Below, piece after piece: positions 1-11,767 of a DNA stretch of 64,000 nucleotides; within the stretch, counting starts at the first letter, position 1; each line of letters begins with the position of its first letter. This DNA comes from Papilionanthe hookeriana x Papilionanthe teres (lineage: Eukaryota; Streptophyta; Magnoliopsida; Asparagales; Orchidaceae): positions 18,113,310 to 18,177,309 of the forward strand of contig CM040430.1 of assembly GCA_022702705.1 (NCBI GenBank). The letters run 5' to 3'. Below the pieces are notes generated by a model, which was not told where the DNA came from, did no database searches, and saw only the letters and a list, made by a program, of their open reading frames with translations. Made by a program: the position numbers and the translations under genes.

Positions 1-785
1 AATAGGGGACGGAGAGAGGGAGCGAGAGAGAGATTAATGAACAGTAATGAACAATAATACGTCAAGTCTTATTTGTGAAATAATCTCCTTATTTATAAAG
101 GAGATCGTATAATATAGTAATATTATATTTCTGCCAATGCTTTAATGAAGGGCCGTAAATAATATTTTAGATATTTTACATATATGTGTCTATCAATCGT
201 CAGAACTTGTTAGGCTTTGGTACGATAAGAACGATTTAACTAAGTTTGATTGGTTGGTCAGCTAGGCTTGGTCGATGTTGCCAATCAGCCGTTCTAGTCT
301 GGTCGTTGACCCTCGATCCCTGGTGAGAAACTCTTGTCAGCAGAGCAAAGCTAGACTATTTAGCAGAGGTTGAATTACTTTCTCGATAGGTAACTTGCTC
401 CCAATGAGGAGAAGCCGAGGGATGACTATAAGACTGCTTGGTTGCATGTTTACTTCTTGATCACTGATGAAGAGCTTTGGGAGCATCTGTGTGATGGCTT
501 GTGATACTGAGTTGGCTTTCTTGTAATGACTGCCCAGATGCATAGGCGCAAATCACTTGGTCGTCTTTGGCCTTTTTAACTTTCGCCCGTATGACTATCT
601 GGTCGGCTTTTGATCTTGGCTTAGATGGCTGCATCCGATCGGCTTTTGCTTTGGCTCGGATGGTTGTCTGATAAGTAAGCCTCCTGGTATTTTGTTCGTG
701 GGCCCTCGCTTTTTGTACTTCCTTCTGAGCTGTTAGATCTCCTCAGGATCAGCGCCGATAATGCTTTATAATCAATTTCACCCAT
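1..785. other. Unassigned sequence, probably retroelement-derived
   Basis: Mostly non-coding. Degenerate repeats of a phrase like GGTCGGCTTTTGATCTTGGC recur at about 585-680 (gatcggcttttgctttggctcgg). This looks like LTR or UTR of a decayed retroelement. A 68-codon minus-strand frame at 337-543 shows no recognisable domain. No final LIN37 exon was recognised here. Confidence 0.3.
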
Positions 786-893
786 TTAATGTTTAAAAAA
801 TGAAATACAACTTTTAATGCGTAGGTAAGGTAGTAAATATATGTGAAAATTGAAGTGTAGATGTTAAATATGTAAATACGAATTGAGTGGTAT
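786..893. repeat. Partial MITE related to those at 11548 and 27068
   Basis: The segment reading tgttaaatatgtaaata and then gaattgagtggtatgtatgt matches the right half of the MITE at 11548-11767 (ggtgttaaaaatgtaaac, then gggaattgagtagtgtgtat). Only one end is recognisable, so it is probably truncated. Confidence 0.4.
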
Positions 894-2569
894 GTATGTC
901 TTTTCTTTTATTTTTCAGTTTGTATAAAAAAAGCAAAAAGATCCTAATTCCTCAAAAACCACCAAAAATCATGGGCAAACTAATTGGGTACTTATCACCC
1001 TCACCCAGTCAATTGCAATCTTTAATGAACATGGCGCTCCTCCATCGCATCCGCCCGCCACAAGCCAGTAGGTCATTGTTACTTTCACCAGCAACCAGAA
1101 GAAAGGGATTGATCACAGGGAACTTCACAATCTCATCAGGAAGAGATATGGTGTACTTATCGACTCCATTGAACTCCTCATCAAAGTAATAAACCCATAG
1201 CAAACTTTGTGAAGTACCTCATTAACACAGTGAAAGCATTTAATACTTCCACTCTAATGCTTCCCAGGGTTTAGGGTTTATTGCATGACAGCCATGTCAA
1301 CTTCATTCATTTTCTTTTTAGCAGAGGATCTGTCTTAGAGGCCAAATTTCTCCTTTTACAGTATATACACTATTCATAATTTTAAGCAAAAGAAGGAGGG
1401 GGTATTGTACAGCTCAAAATGAAAAAAATTGACAATGCTCAAAATATTTTTTGTTTAAGATTTCAAAATTTTGATAATTTTCCATATATTTTTAGATTCT
1501 TCTGTATTTTTTATTTCACTTGTGTTATTTTGCTTTTTGTGTTTTGAAAATGTCGCAAAATATTAAGATCATTCCTCTATCTCTCGATTCACTCGAGCAC
1601 ATGTGCTTCTGGTTAGTTGCTTGAATTAGAGAATTGGGTTTGCACATGCTTTTCAAAGTGACTTGCTTTTGCTTCAAAGTAATTCAATTCCAATTTTTGT
1701 CAAAAAGCATACGAAACACTTCGGACCTTTTCTGATTTCAATTTTTTCCGCACCTTGCCAGCAACAATCTTTTCGTAAAATATGTTTGAGATTTTATATT
1801 TTGAAGTCTTAACATGCCATTCGATGCAGCATTTTGCACCTCTGAAAATGTTGCTTTGCATGCATTTGGCCGTGTTGTTCCTGGTGACAAGTTCCTCAAA
1901 ATTCATGCAAAAGGTTTTTTTTAATATATTTTATTAAATGTTTGGATTTTTTCAATGTAATTATAATTCAAGCCTAATTTATTTGTGAAAACACGCACAT
2001 TCTTATGCTTATATGCATTTTGGCCTGCATTTTAGCCACTACACATGCCTGCTTTAAGGATAAAGTGCAAGCTTCTCGAAGCAACTTGTCAGTTACTTTC
2101 TTTTTCGCTCATTTGGAGTTTGCTTGCATGCACATATCAAGGATTAAAATTTTGCTTGCTGCTTAAAATAATGTTTTATTGTGTTTCATGAATTATTCAT
2201 TCTTATACTGAGGCCAGTCCTGCGATGCAGAAATCTGCATCTAAAATTAGCCATCATGCACATCGTTTCCATTATTTTTGAATTAGTGGCGAGCTTATAA
2301 AACTTTTTCAATACAATTTTTTTGTTTTCACCGTCTCATTCTGCATTATTAGCGCGCAATTTTGAAGTTTTAGCACTTTATTTAGTATTATCAAAAGTGG
2401 CAAACCATTAGATTAAGCAAAGCAGTTTCCTCCAATATCAACTCGATGGAATACATAAATCAAGTTTAATAATAATGTCCTTTATGAGTTAGTCAAGCAT
2501 TTATAGGTAATGAACCAAGAGAATTTGACTTTCATGGAAGGCATGATCATCTAAAGAAGTGCGTAAGAA
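894..2569. other. AT-rich intergenic or intron sequence, nothing firm
   Basis: No gene is supported. A short stretch at 1009-1203 is open on both strands. On minus it reads a plausible acidic/hydrophobic peptide (YYFDEEFNGVDKYTISLPDE) with no family I recognise. It has no clear splice context and its frame hits a stop at once after IKDCN. The remainder is AT-rich with scattered CATG/TGCA-containing words. Confidence 0.3.
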
Positions 2570-2715
2570 TTAGGCTTCGTTTGGGGAGCCTTTCCTTTCA
2601 TAAAATTCTTTTAGAAGCAAATTCATTAAAAACAGTGGTATAAAGTTACAGTTGCTAAATTCGATACTACCGTCTGAATAGAAATTTTTTATACTTGTTA
2701 ATATTAATAAAGGGA

Positions 2716-2860
2716 GATTGCACATATACCACAGGAAAGTTTACTATTTACATATTTAACACCTAAACTTTAAATATTACACCCATACCACCCAAATCAT
2801 CAAAAATTAATCACCCATACCAATCCGCCTTCCACACCAAACGAGGTTATTTTTTGAATG
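2716..2860. repeat. MITE-like AT-rich segment with ACACCTAAAC words
   Basis: It contains tttacatatttaacacctaa and related phrases. These occur also in the MITEs at 11548 and 27068. The ends are not resolved because it lies next to the LINE insertion. Confidence 0.3.
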
Positions 2861-2872
2861 CTATGATCTGTT

Positions 2873-4408
2873 ATTTACATTTTTTTTATTTTTACCGTTG
2901 CATTAGTAAAAAAAAAAAAATTGAGGAGGCTTTAAAGAAAATTAAGGGTGAAAAGTCTGTAGGACCTGATGATATCCCAATTGAAGTGTAGAAATATTTA
3001 GGCGATCTTGGAGTTTCTTAGCTTACTAAACTTTTTAATATTATTTTAAAACTAAAAATATGCCTGAAGAGAGGAGGAAGAGTATTTTGGTCCTCATTTT
3101 TAAGAATAAAGGGATGCACAAGAGTGTGCAAATTATAGAGGAAAAATTAATGCGTCATACTTTAATATTATGGGAGAGGGTAATTGAACATAGGTTGAGA
3201 CATATTATCAAGGTTTCTCATAATCAATTTCGATTTATGACGTGCAGGTCTACCATAGAAGCTATACATTTATTGAGAGGTTTGATGGAGGAGTATAAAG
3301 ATAATAAGGAGGATCTACATTTGATTTTTATTAATTTAGAAAAAGCTTACGATAAGGTTTTAAGAGATATCCTTTAGAGAGTCCTTGAGAAGAAAGGTGT
3401 TGATATGAAGTCATTAAAGATATGTATACCAAAACTATTACTTTTGTTCGAACTAAAGAAGAATTGACCATTTATTTTCCTATTTTTGTTGTTTTAAATC
3501 GGGGATGGGCTTTAAGTCCATATCCTTTTGGTTTAGTTATGGATGGTCTTACTGGACATTTACAAGAGGATGTACCTTGGTATATGCTTTTTGCTGATGA
3601 CATCCTTCTCGTGGATAAGCTGAAAGAAAAAGCACAGGAAAAACTTGAATTATGTAGATCTAAATTAGAGTCAAAAGGCCTTTGTTTGAGTAGAACTAAA
3701 CTTGAATACATAGAATGTAATTTTAGTAATAGTAGCTCCAGTGACAGAAGTATAACTTTGGGTGATCAAAAATAATTAAAAGGTGTGAATGATTTAGACA
3801 TCTAGGGTCTAGTGTTCAAAGCGATGGTGATATAGATGGGGATGATAATAGTAGAATTTAAGTTGGTTAGTTGAAGTGGAGAAATGTGTTGGGTCTTTTG
3901 TGTGATAGATAAGTACTGTTGAGACTGAAAGGAAAATTTTATAAGAAGGTGGTGAAACCTGCAATGCTCTAAGGTGCTGAGTGTTGGCCTTTAAAAGAGA
4001 AGCATAATATGCTAAGTTAAGTGTTGCCGATATGAGAATGATTAGGTGGATGAGTGGCTTTACACTTAGAGACAAAATGTGAAATGAATATATCCGTGAT
4101 AGGGTCGGAGTAGCTCCAGTGACAGACAAAATTAGAGAGAGTCGCCTTACATGGTTTGGCCACATTAAGCGTCGACCATTTGATGATCCGATTAGGAGAG
4201 TAGATGTTTTAGATTCGACTTATGTTAAGAAAGGCGGAGGCAGACCTATGAAGACATGGGCTTATTGCATAAAAAACGATCTTAATTGATTAGAACTAAA
4301 TGAAAATATGACACTAAATAAAACGCAATGGAGAAAAATGATTCATTTAGCCGACCCCACTTAGTGGGATAAAGACTTTGTTGTTGTTGTTGTTGTTGTT
4401 GCTGTTGT
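2873..4408 (+). mobile_element. 5'-truncated RTE-type LINE, reverse transcriptase remnant
   Basis: Frameshifted pieces on the plus strand give a non-LTR reverse transcriptase: SVGPDDIPIEV near 2958, the palm block HNQFRFMTCRSTIEAIHLLR near 3220-3275, DLHLIFINLEKAYDKV near 3315-3355, the catalytic LFADD at about 3588, and the C-terminal KRRPFDDPIRRVD region near 4170-4205. It ends in the RTE hallmark tail of TTG repeats (4378-4400). Several stops and frameshifts make it inactive. The endonuclease half is missing. The flanks TATGATCTGTT (2862-2872) and TATTATCTGTT (4409-4419) look like an 11-bp target duplication with one mismatch. It is closely similar to the LINE at 45833. Confidence 0.85.
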
Positions 4409-4564
4409 ATTATCTGTTGAAATAAAATGAGAAGAACATTACATGTTATTACTGCTCCAATTAGCTTTCACAGACAATGAATTGTTTCTCCCCTTCCTCT
4501 TTCGGAGGGAGGGAGGGAGGGAGTCTAATTGCTGCTGAAAAAAGCTAAGGGAGGTGACGGGGGT

Positions 4565-4565
<1 letters not shown>

Positions 4566-4595
<30 letters not shown>
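4566..4595 (+). repeat. (GA)n microsatellite
   Basis: A run of about fifteen GA units, next to a GGGA-repeat at 4507-4522. Confidence 0.9.
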
Positions 4596-5479
4596 GCTAA
4601 TTGCTGGTGAAAGAAGTTAAGGGAGGTGAAGGGGATGGGGAGAGGAAAGATAGAGATAAGGCAGATAGAGAAGGTGACAAGCCGACAATCAACGTACTCA
4701 AAGAGGAGATTTGGGATCAGGAAGAAGGCCGAGAAACTGACAGTGCTCTTCGACGCCATACAACACTTCAGGGCTTAGTCGGATTCGGGAGAACATGACA
4801 AACTAAGGCGGAGGAACATAGTTCTGAAAGTGAGCGACTCAAGTGTAATTTGGACATTTGTCACTTACCAAAAGTGGAACGTAGGTCGCAAAGCTAGGCA
4901 GTTCGCATTCCAGAATGAGAAAGAATCGACGTTGCGGTGAAAAAAACGTTTGGAGAAGATTCTCATTCAAATAGAGCTTTTCCATTTTCTCTGCTTTCGC
5001 CAAACTGTAATGGAAAGGAAAAGTCTCAAACGAGGCCCTAATGTTGTTATAGTAGGGCTAGTAATGGTGCTAGCACACGAATAATCCATCAATTCATATA
5101 ATAGATCACATTATGATCCACTACAAGCTGATACAGACCCTACTATAGTTATACCTTTAATAAATCTTAATGTCATAAGCCAAGTGATCACAAGTTGGGA
5201 TTATTGTGATCATCACCTTGTTTCTCCTCTAAGGCATTAAAACAGAATAGTCCCACATGATGTTCCTTTCATCAGATATCCCTATGATTAGCTCCATCAT
5301 GGAGGTGGTCAATGGGAAGATAAATAATTTAGAACACCTACCCCTATACACTGGGTTCAAGAAGAGGTCAATTGTATTTAGTAGTATCTTAATGATGTGT
5401 GTGACCGCCTTTAGCGATACAAGCATGACTACGATGAATATATCACTAGGAAAGTCTACAATAATGCAACTATGATGGG

Positions 5480-5770
5480 AGACTTGACCCCAAACTCCTC
5501 CTTAATTAGATGGCCGCCTTGGACAACTACTTAAACTTTCAGAACATGTTTGAAGCAAGTGGTTAACTTTGCCACAATGAAGCTGCTAGGGAAAAAAACA
5601 CAATTTATTGATACATTGTTTAGCATAGGCATCTACACCAAGATTATGATCCAAACATGACTTGGGATAATATGAAAGAGATTATTAAGAAGAAGAGCCT
5701 CCCTATATCATGTTTGAATCATCAGGACAAACTCATTATTCATGAACTAGCTAGTTCACAATTGTAGGTC
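5480..5770 (+). pseudogene. Ty3/gypsy gag remnant
   Basis: Discontinuous plus-strand frames give MAALDNYLNFQNMFEA, NFATMKLLGK, then TWDNMKEIIKKKSLPISC and NHQDKLI. This is the pattern of plant gypsy capsid (retrotrans_gag), in which W-L-x-x-L-D-x-Y-F and W-x-x-M-K-x-x-L-x-x-x-Y-L-P blocks occur in this order. It is interrupted by stops and at least one frameshift. No LTR was recognised for it. Confidence 0.45.
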
Positions 5771-6186
5771 CTTTCAAGATTGTGGACCAAGTCAGCATAA
5801 ATGAACTATGGCTTGCTCTTTCAAGATTGTGGACCTGAGTTAGCCTAAATGAGCTATGGCTTGTTCTAACATTGAATTTGGTGGCGTAAAAATTGAGGTC
5901 AACGGTACCTTAATATGGATTTTGTTTTTGATGTTCCTCAGTCATTTAGCAGGTAGGACGCCACTCTATTTAATTTAGGCTTGAAAGGAGGCCAAACTCT
6001 CATTCAGGGAATAAACAAGACCACATTGATCCCCTAACACAATTATACCGGACAGAAATATAAAAAGGCACTCCTAGGATTACAATGCAACAGAAAAAAA
6101 ATAGTTCACGAGTACCGAAGCAGAAATGAAATATCAAATGAAATTTAAAATGAATATCAAAGAATACAAACAAATAAGTTCATTAC
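5771..6186. other. Intron sequence after LIN37-like exon 6
   Basis: AT-rich sequence. A short direct repeat with core caagattgtgga, each copy followed by a variant of tgaactatggctt, occurs at about 5776-5862 (two copies). No exon was recognised. Confidence 0.35.
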
Positions 6187-6266
6187 CTTGCCCGAACTCT
6201 TTTAGCTCGCCTTATATGACCAGCTAAAAGTTCTTGTGTGGATAGCTGGTCGATGGAATCTCCCCA
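6187..6266 (-). CDS. LIN37: LIN37-like gene, exon 6 (basic helix)
   Basis: An 80-bp exon with acceptor TTTGCAG at 6267 and donor GTAATG at 6186. It joins exon 5 in phase 0 and encodes WGDSIDQLSTQELLAGHIRR then AKRVRA, leaving AG for the next exon. It resembles the C-terminal region of animal LIN37, where an S-T-L-I-Y-containing helix is followed by a W-K-R-I-R-Q-R basic stretch. The open phase shows that at least one more exon is needed. I found no convincing continuation between 1 and 6186, so the terminal exon and 3' UTR probably lie outside the window. Exon 6 could also be joined through an unrecognised small exon in the 21.9-kb intron. Confidence 0.7.
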
Positions 6267-6989
6267 CTGCAAACAAGCAAGTTTATCACCAATTCTATAG
6301 TAGCATTAGCTTAAATTCACAAAAATGCATAAAAAACACCTTTAAACAGAAATTTAAACTATATCCACAGTATCACAAAACAGAATGATTGATGAAGATG
6401 TGTCTGAAGTATATCAAGTGCAATATTTCTTGAACATAAAATTTAATTACCTCATTAGAATTAGAACTAAAAGAACAAAACCAACGAGCTATTTAAATCT
6501 TTGAGAGTTGAGACCACGAACCATGATTAAACAAACTTTTACTTTTTCTCATCAAGCAGAACATGTTAAAACACAGATGATTCTTAGTATTTTCTCACCC
6601 GATTACAAGGTTGTCCATGATTTATGCTTACAGTAGAAGTTAATGTGCAATGTTGGCAATGAATTATGCCATTCCAACATTATTCCCTTACTTACATTAT
6701 CAATTAAATCAGTAACATACATGGCTGTAATTCAATTTTGATGTTTTTGGCTAGGAAGTAAATGCAATGCTTTGATTTTTAATTTCAAATTATATCAACA
6801 GCTTGCCTTGCATTTTCAAATCTCCGCAGATGCTGATAGCAGCAAAGTTTTTCATTTTTGCTTTTCCTTCCTGATTTCCTAATCATAGCAACAGCGAATC
6901 TTCCTTTATTTGAATTTACTTCACAATTTCTCGCCTGAATCAAAATCTCAACATTGGTTTTTCAACTCTCCTCCACATAATGGTATGAA

Positions 6990-7330
6990 TGAACCATCCG
7001 CAGCAAGGTGTTAAGTTGTAAAATCGCTTTATGTGGGGATCGACTGTTAACATATCAACAACTGGTTAGGTTGTTCAAATGTCCCAGATGCAGAATAAGC
7101 CTTCGCCAAAATTTCTTTAATGAAGTCATTATCAACCTACACATGTTTTGTCCTATAATGAAGAACTAGACTGTAAGATCTTGCGATAGCTGCCTTATTA
7201 TCACAAAAAAAGCTTTCATAGGTGATGAAATGGAATTATGGAAATCTACAATTATTCCAAAATCCCTTTATCCATATTACTTCATAGATCTGATGTACAA
7301 GGTTCCTAAATTCAACCTCAATACTGTTTT
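6990..7330 (-). pseudogene. Ty1/copia RNase H C-terminal remnant
   Basis: Read leftwards from 7330, the frames show a core like WIKGFWNN, then FFCDNKAAIA, HYRTKHV and VDNDFIKE. These are the diagnostic copia RNase H words (CDNxAAI, RTKHIEVDxHFI). They are followed by degraded sequence corresponding to the QxADxxTK tail. Stops are present. It is isolated from the other copia fragments in the window and lies in intron 5 of the LIN37-like gene. Confidence 0.6.
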
Positions 7331-7333
7331 CGG

Positions 7334-7681
7334 GTGTAAACAAGCTGAGTTAAGCTCAAGCCACTTCCGTCTTAAGCTTAGTTTGATTATTTAATCGAGT
7401 TCAAGCTCAAACTTAATTCTATAAGCAACCCGGCTTATTATTATGAAAGAGGAAGAATTATTTTGACTCAAGTATGCAATAAAATGAGAAAAAGAGCAAG
7501 ACATTGTAAGAGAAATAATAAGATATAAAAAGTGAGATAACTTTCAATTATTTTTAAATATTTTCTACTTACTCTTGAATTTTAATATATTTTAAGCATA
7601 TTTTATATTAAAATTTTTAAACTAGCCTGCCATGTGTTAATAATAAGTTGGATGAGACTTGCTCAAGCTTGCTCGTTTGAT
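7334..7681. mobile_element. MITE-like element with AAGCTCAAGC termini
   Basis: The left end gtaaacaagctgagttaagc and the reverse complement of the right end, caaacgagcaagcttgagc, form imperfect inverted repeats around an AT-rich core. The target duplication is not resolved. Confidence 0.4.
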
Positions 7682-7699
7682 CATATAGCACGGCCCATG

Positions 7700-9130
7700 A
7701 GCTATATGATGCACCAACACTTTCTTATAAAGAGGTATATAATGTCAAACACATGTCGAACAAGGACATGCGTGCGACATGCGTTCGACATAAATTAGAC
7801 ATATTCATCGCTTGTTCAATTTAAAAATAATATAAAATAATTTCATAAATGCACGTTTAACATGTGACATAAAAAAATTTGTTTAAATTTTATAAATAGT
7901 AGTTAAATAGTAGATTTTCATGACTCATATTACATCAAATAAATTATGCTTAATTTTTGTACTTTCTTAAGTTAGTGTATTATTTTTTTTTATCAAACTT
8001 GATATTTTTCATAATTTTTTACTCTTTTACTCACTACCAAGATTTATGAATGATATGTAATTTTTTGTTTATTTTTTTATTCTTATTTATGATTATTTTT
8101 TCATTGTTATAACATAAGAAATTTGGACTTATTTCATGTTTATTTAATCTATGTGATTATTATCTACTATTTTTAAATTGGTGTATTTACATAGAACCAA
8201 AAAATCCTATGTACTTGGATATCTAACACGTAAAATTTAATTTTTTACATTATTCTTATTCTTTGAGGTTTATCTCAAAATCAATATTGTCATTATGTCC
8301 CGTGTTGGGCTGTATTTTCTTCCGGATCCAAGATGTGGCAATTATGCTGCTGGTGACTGATTCAGTTTAATTAGTGAGGTCTACCACATCACAAGTCTTA
8401 ATGAGATGATCCATTTGCATACCATAGGCATGATTTGCATGTTAGAATTCATGCAAAAAGGCCATAAGCAATTAAGGCTACAAATGTTGTGGTTGGATGT
8501 ACCAAGGATTCAAATGTTTTCCCTATGTATTCATAAAATTTATTTTTCATCTTATGAGCAAAATTTCAAATCAATATACAGGTTCGATTTAAAATATCAA
8601 ATTATTCCGCCACCCTGTGCTGCATGAATCAAACTTTGGGAGAGATCACATCGAGCTGAAGTAAATTTAGTCTTATGTAGTTTTGAAGCAATAAAACTTC
8701 TTTCTTCTCTCACAAACAAAATATATAAATTATTATCCTACAAGATATTAAAATATCTAATTATCAACCATATTTGTCAATACGGAATGACAAACCATAG
8801 CACAAGAACTCTGAAGAGCCATGGCACAGCGTCCATGGCTCAACGTTTTATTTAAATATGGCTATAATATTTAAAAAATATTTTAAAATTCAAATAAATA
8901 TGAAAGAATATTAAATTAAAAGATAAAATGATATTATAATAAAATAATATAGATAATAATTAAATTTAAATGCTCAACACCGTAATAACATTAAATTCAA
9001 ACTATTATGAATTTTTTACTAGTATTTCATACGCATATAAACCGGTCGTTCAAAAAATCATCATAAGAAATCATAACAACGTTATTTCATTCATCAAACA
9101 TCATTATAATCTCGTAATGCATAATCTTTA
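7700..9130. other. AT-rich intron 5 sequence
   Basis: No coding features. It contains short direct repeats such as gcgtgcgacatgcgttcgac near 7769, long A/T runs, and a perfect 9-bp-arm hairpin (GAGCCATGG / CCATGGCTC) at 8816-8841. Confidence 0.4.
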
Positions 9131-9299
9131 TAAAGCGGGTGCGTAAAGGGAGCCGAAGGAGCCACATAAAGGGAGCCGCGGGATAGTCTTTTGCAATTTT
9201 TTCAGCTAGATCGAGACTTAGGAAGGCTGACCGATTCTTCCACATAGATTGGCGCCTTCTTTTCATATTTGGATCCAATCCTAGTTATCTATGGCTTAT
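9131..9299 (+). repeat. Gypsy 5' LTR, left piece
   Basis: It aligns with the start of the 3' LTR at 18009: gtaaagggag-type words, then ggatccaat and ctagttatct just before the TATA region. It is cut exactly at the TATA box by the giant solo LTR. The first dinucleotide is TA instead of TG, consistent with decay. Confidence 0.65.
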
Positions 9300-9989
9300 T
9301 GTTGACCTCATTTTAGTGAGGTCTTAGCTTTCTTCACGTTAGACTCTAGGATCTAGCTTTAGGAATTCCTTACTGACCATCCTAGTGGACTAGATCCTGG
9401 AGCCCACCTCCCATAGAGCCTTCGAACCACTTCTAGACCATTTTTGTAAGCACTCGCATGAGTAGTCCCAAGCACTCGACTCTTTGTCTAGCGAGCTACG
9501 ACTAATACGTAGAGGGCTCGAAAATGAGTTCCCATGAGAGCAGACAGCGCCTAGTGAACCCTTCGTGACTCGAATTCGCGCACACGGCAATTTGACACTT
9601 TCGGCTCGACCGTCGTCGAACTTTTCCGGACGATCCCGGATGACGAAACGTACCACACGGGTGCGTCCGGGACGTCGACTTTGGCTAGAAAGGACACCCA
9701 TATTGATATGGTTCAGCGCGCGCGCGAGTGACACGAAAATCGGTGCATATTTTTTTTAATTTGCGAGACGCCGGTTTGGGCTCAACCTAGGTTCAACTAT
9801 GGTCTGAGCTGAGCTACACACTTCAACCCACCTGATTTTTGAATTTCAAATTTAAAATTCAAATCTATCATTTAATTTCATATCAATCAAATGTAATCAG
9901 GTGTTAATATTTTCCAATTAAACACCTCTCTGCTTGGAAGGTATTAATTTTGGCGCCCAATTACCTGTAACGGACGAACGCAGCTATAG

Positions 9990-10800
9990 TATGAGCGGGA
10001 TGGCTCTTCTCATGATTCGAAGTTAGTTCCTGCTCGCGAGATCTTCCACCCCCGCTCCCCATTCGACCTCTCTTCCTCACGCACGAAACAGAAGCCCGCT
10101 CCTGCTGCGCTTTCTCCTCTCTGCAAACCGAAGCCGACCCAGCTCCCTGCGTTCGATCCTAACCGCACCTCCGCTCGCACCCGCTCGCGACTCAACTTCT
10201 TCCCTGCGCTCGAGACCTGCCGCTCGCCTCAGCCTCTCTCTTGCCCGAAAGTCTCGCTCGACTCGCCTCGCCTCCCTGCACCGAACCGAGCCTGCTCGCC
10301 TGCTCGCCTTCTCTCTCGCGCGAACCGAAGCCTCGTTCGCCCGAATCCCTCGCTCGACCGAACAGACGTTCGGCTCGCCTCGACAGAAACCCTCGCCTCC
10401 CCTGCTCCTCTTTGCGACAGTCCCCGCGCACGACACTGAAGCCGCTCTCCCTAACCTCTGCTCGACGCATCCCTCTGCACCGAACGAAATCCCCGCTCGG
10501 CTCGTCTCTCTCAGACGCCGAACCGAAATCTGCTCCCCTCGCTCCAACTCGACGCTTCAGCGACCCGCAGACCCCGACTCGCCCGCTTTCTCTCGTGCCT
10601 GCTCGACGTTTCCCGCACCGAAGGTCTCCCGCTCGGCTCTCCAGCTCGACATTAGCTCCTCCTCCGCACACCTCTCCTCTGCAACGCACGGAGGCTGCTT
10701 ACCTCTCCTCTGGACCGCGAAAGCAACACTGCTCGCCTCTCCCTCTATATCGAAGCTGGTAAACGATCTCTAGCCGAGTTTTCCTTCCCCTCTCCCGTAC
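9990..10800. other. GC-rich, CpG-rich block inside giant LTR 1
   Basis: A run of degenerate C-rich words (ctcgcctcg, cgctcgac) opens long frames on both strands because stop codons are rare. The counterpart in LTR 2 is 30100-30440 and precedes a TATA box, so this is probably the promoter-proximal U3 region. It is not protein coding. Confidence 0.5.
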
Positions 10801-11547
10801 AAGCACCTAGGGGTAAGATCCTTTCTCTTTCTTCCTTCTCTGGTCGGTTCATGAAATAGTCTTATTTCCTCCCGAAAATGCTTGAGCCGTCCAAGTCATT
10901 AATAAATTAGGAGGACTTCGACCTGCTGCTACTTGCTCATTTAATTTGAAACAACTTGAAACTACATATAAAGCGTAGCTTGCGTACAAAAAAAAAAAAC
11001 TCATTTAAGGTCTAGAGAGGTGTACAATATATGTAGCTTTGCTTCTCATGTCAAAACTTGTTTTGGATGGGCTTCTTTGAAATATTTATGAGCATGATAC
11101 ATAATTCATATATTTGAATTCAAAATATCTGTTTATATCCAAATTGTTTTAGCAACGAAATAACTGAATGTGAGTTACTTAGCCAATCAAAAGCTGTTTG
11201 CTAATGTTGAGCTTTTACAGACTTATTGCGCTTTTTGTTCTTTTTGAACTTCACTGAATGTCTCTTATTTAAATATCAGTGTGATCGTCCCTTGCTTATC
11301 TGAGGTCTTTTGTGTTGTTCATTTGTTTATTTGCATTCACTTCAATCAAACAAGCTTATTTGATCAGCTCTACATGGCTATTTTCATGATTTGGTTTGGT
11401 TTAGACTAAAGAAAATGTTTTCATTACTTTCCTTTAAACCAACTTCTGCAGTTTTATTTCGTTAGCCCTTCATCCTCGGCCCAAAGATTTGATTGATTCG
11501 ATCAATCGAGCTTCACTGGCTTCTGTCTTGATTAAATTGTTTGATGG

Positions 11548-11767
11548 AAGGTTTACATACATGCTACTTAATTCTCTCGTATTTATCATTTGACACTTAA
11601 ACATTAATCTCTATATGCTTGTCACCAATTTTACACATGAAGAAGTAGATTCCAGTGTTTTTTAGAGCATAAATTATGATATTTTTTTTTTATATGGTGT
11701 GACATGTTTAGGTGTTAAAAATGTAAACGCATGGGAATTGAGTAGTGTGTATATGAACATTTCCTAG
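11548..11767. mobile_element. MITE, about 220 bp, inside giant LTR 1
   Basis: The left end ggtttacatacatgctactt and the reverse complement of the right end, gttcatatacacactactca, are imperfect inverted repeats. Both are followed by an aattctc/aattccc word. The core is AT-rich. A relative is at 27068-27297 and a partial one at 786-893. Its presence in LTR 1 accounts for part of the length difference from LTR 2. Confidence 0.5.

Larger units (their letters stand above)
2573..5037. mobile_element. TIR DNA element (PIF/Harbinger-like), invaded by an RTE LINE
   Basis: The left terminus GGCTTCGTTTGGGGAGCC plus TTTCCTTTC pairs with the reverse complement of the right terminus, GGCCTCGTTTGAGACTTTTCC. 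Flanking triplets are TTA (2570-2572) and CTA (5038-5040), close to the TWA target site of PIF/Harbinger elements. Removing the LINE at 2873-4408 leaves about 0.93 kb, a non-autonomous size. The interior holds a (GA)n run at 4566-4595 and no transposase. Confidence 0.6.

Noticed and set aside
5229..5475. Short frames open on both strands near 5.3 kb
   Set aside because: No domain and no splice context; the gag-like similarity starts only further right, at about 5480.
10077..10762. Long overlapping frames of 156-173 codons on both strands
   Set aside because: They lie in the GC-rich part of giant LTR 1, are open in several frames at once because stops are rare, and give Arg/Ser/Pro-rich peptides unlike any family.
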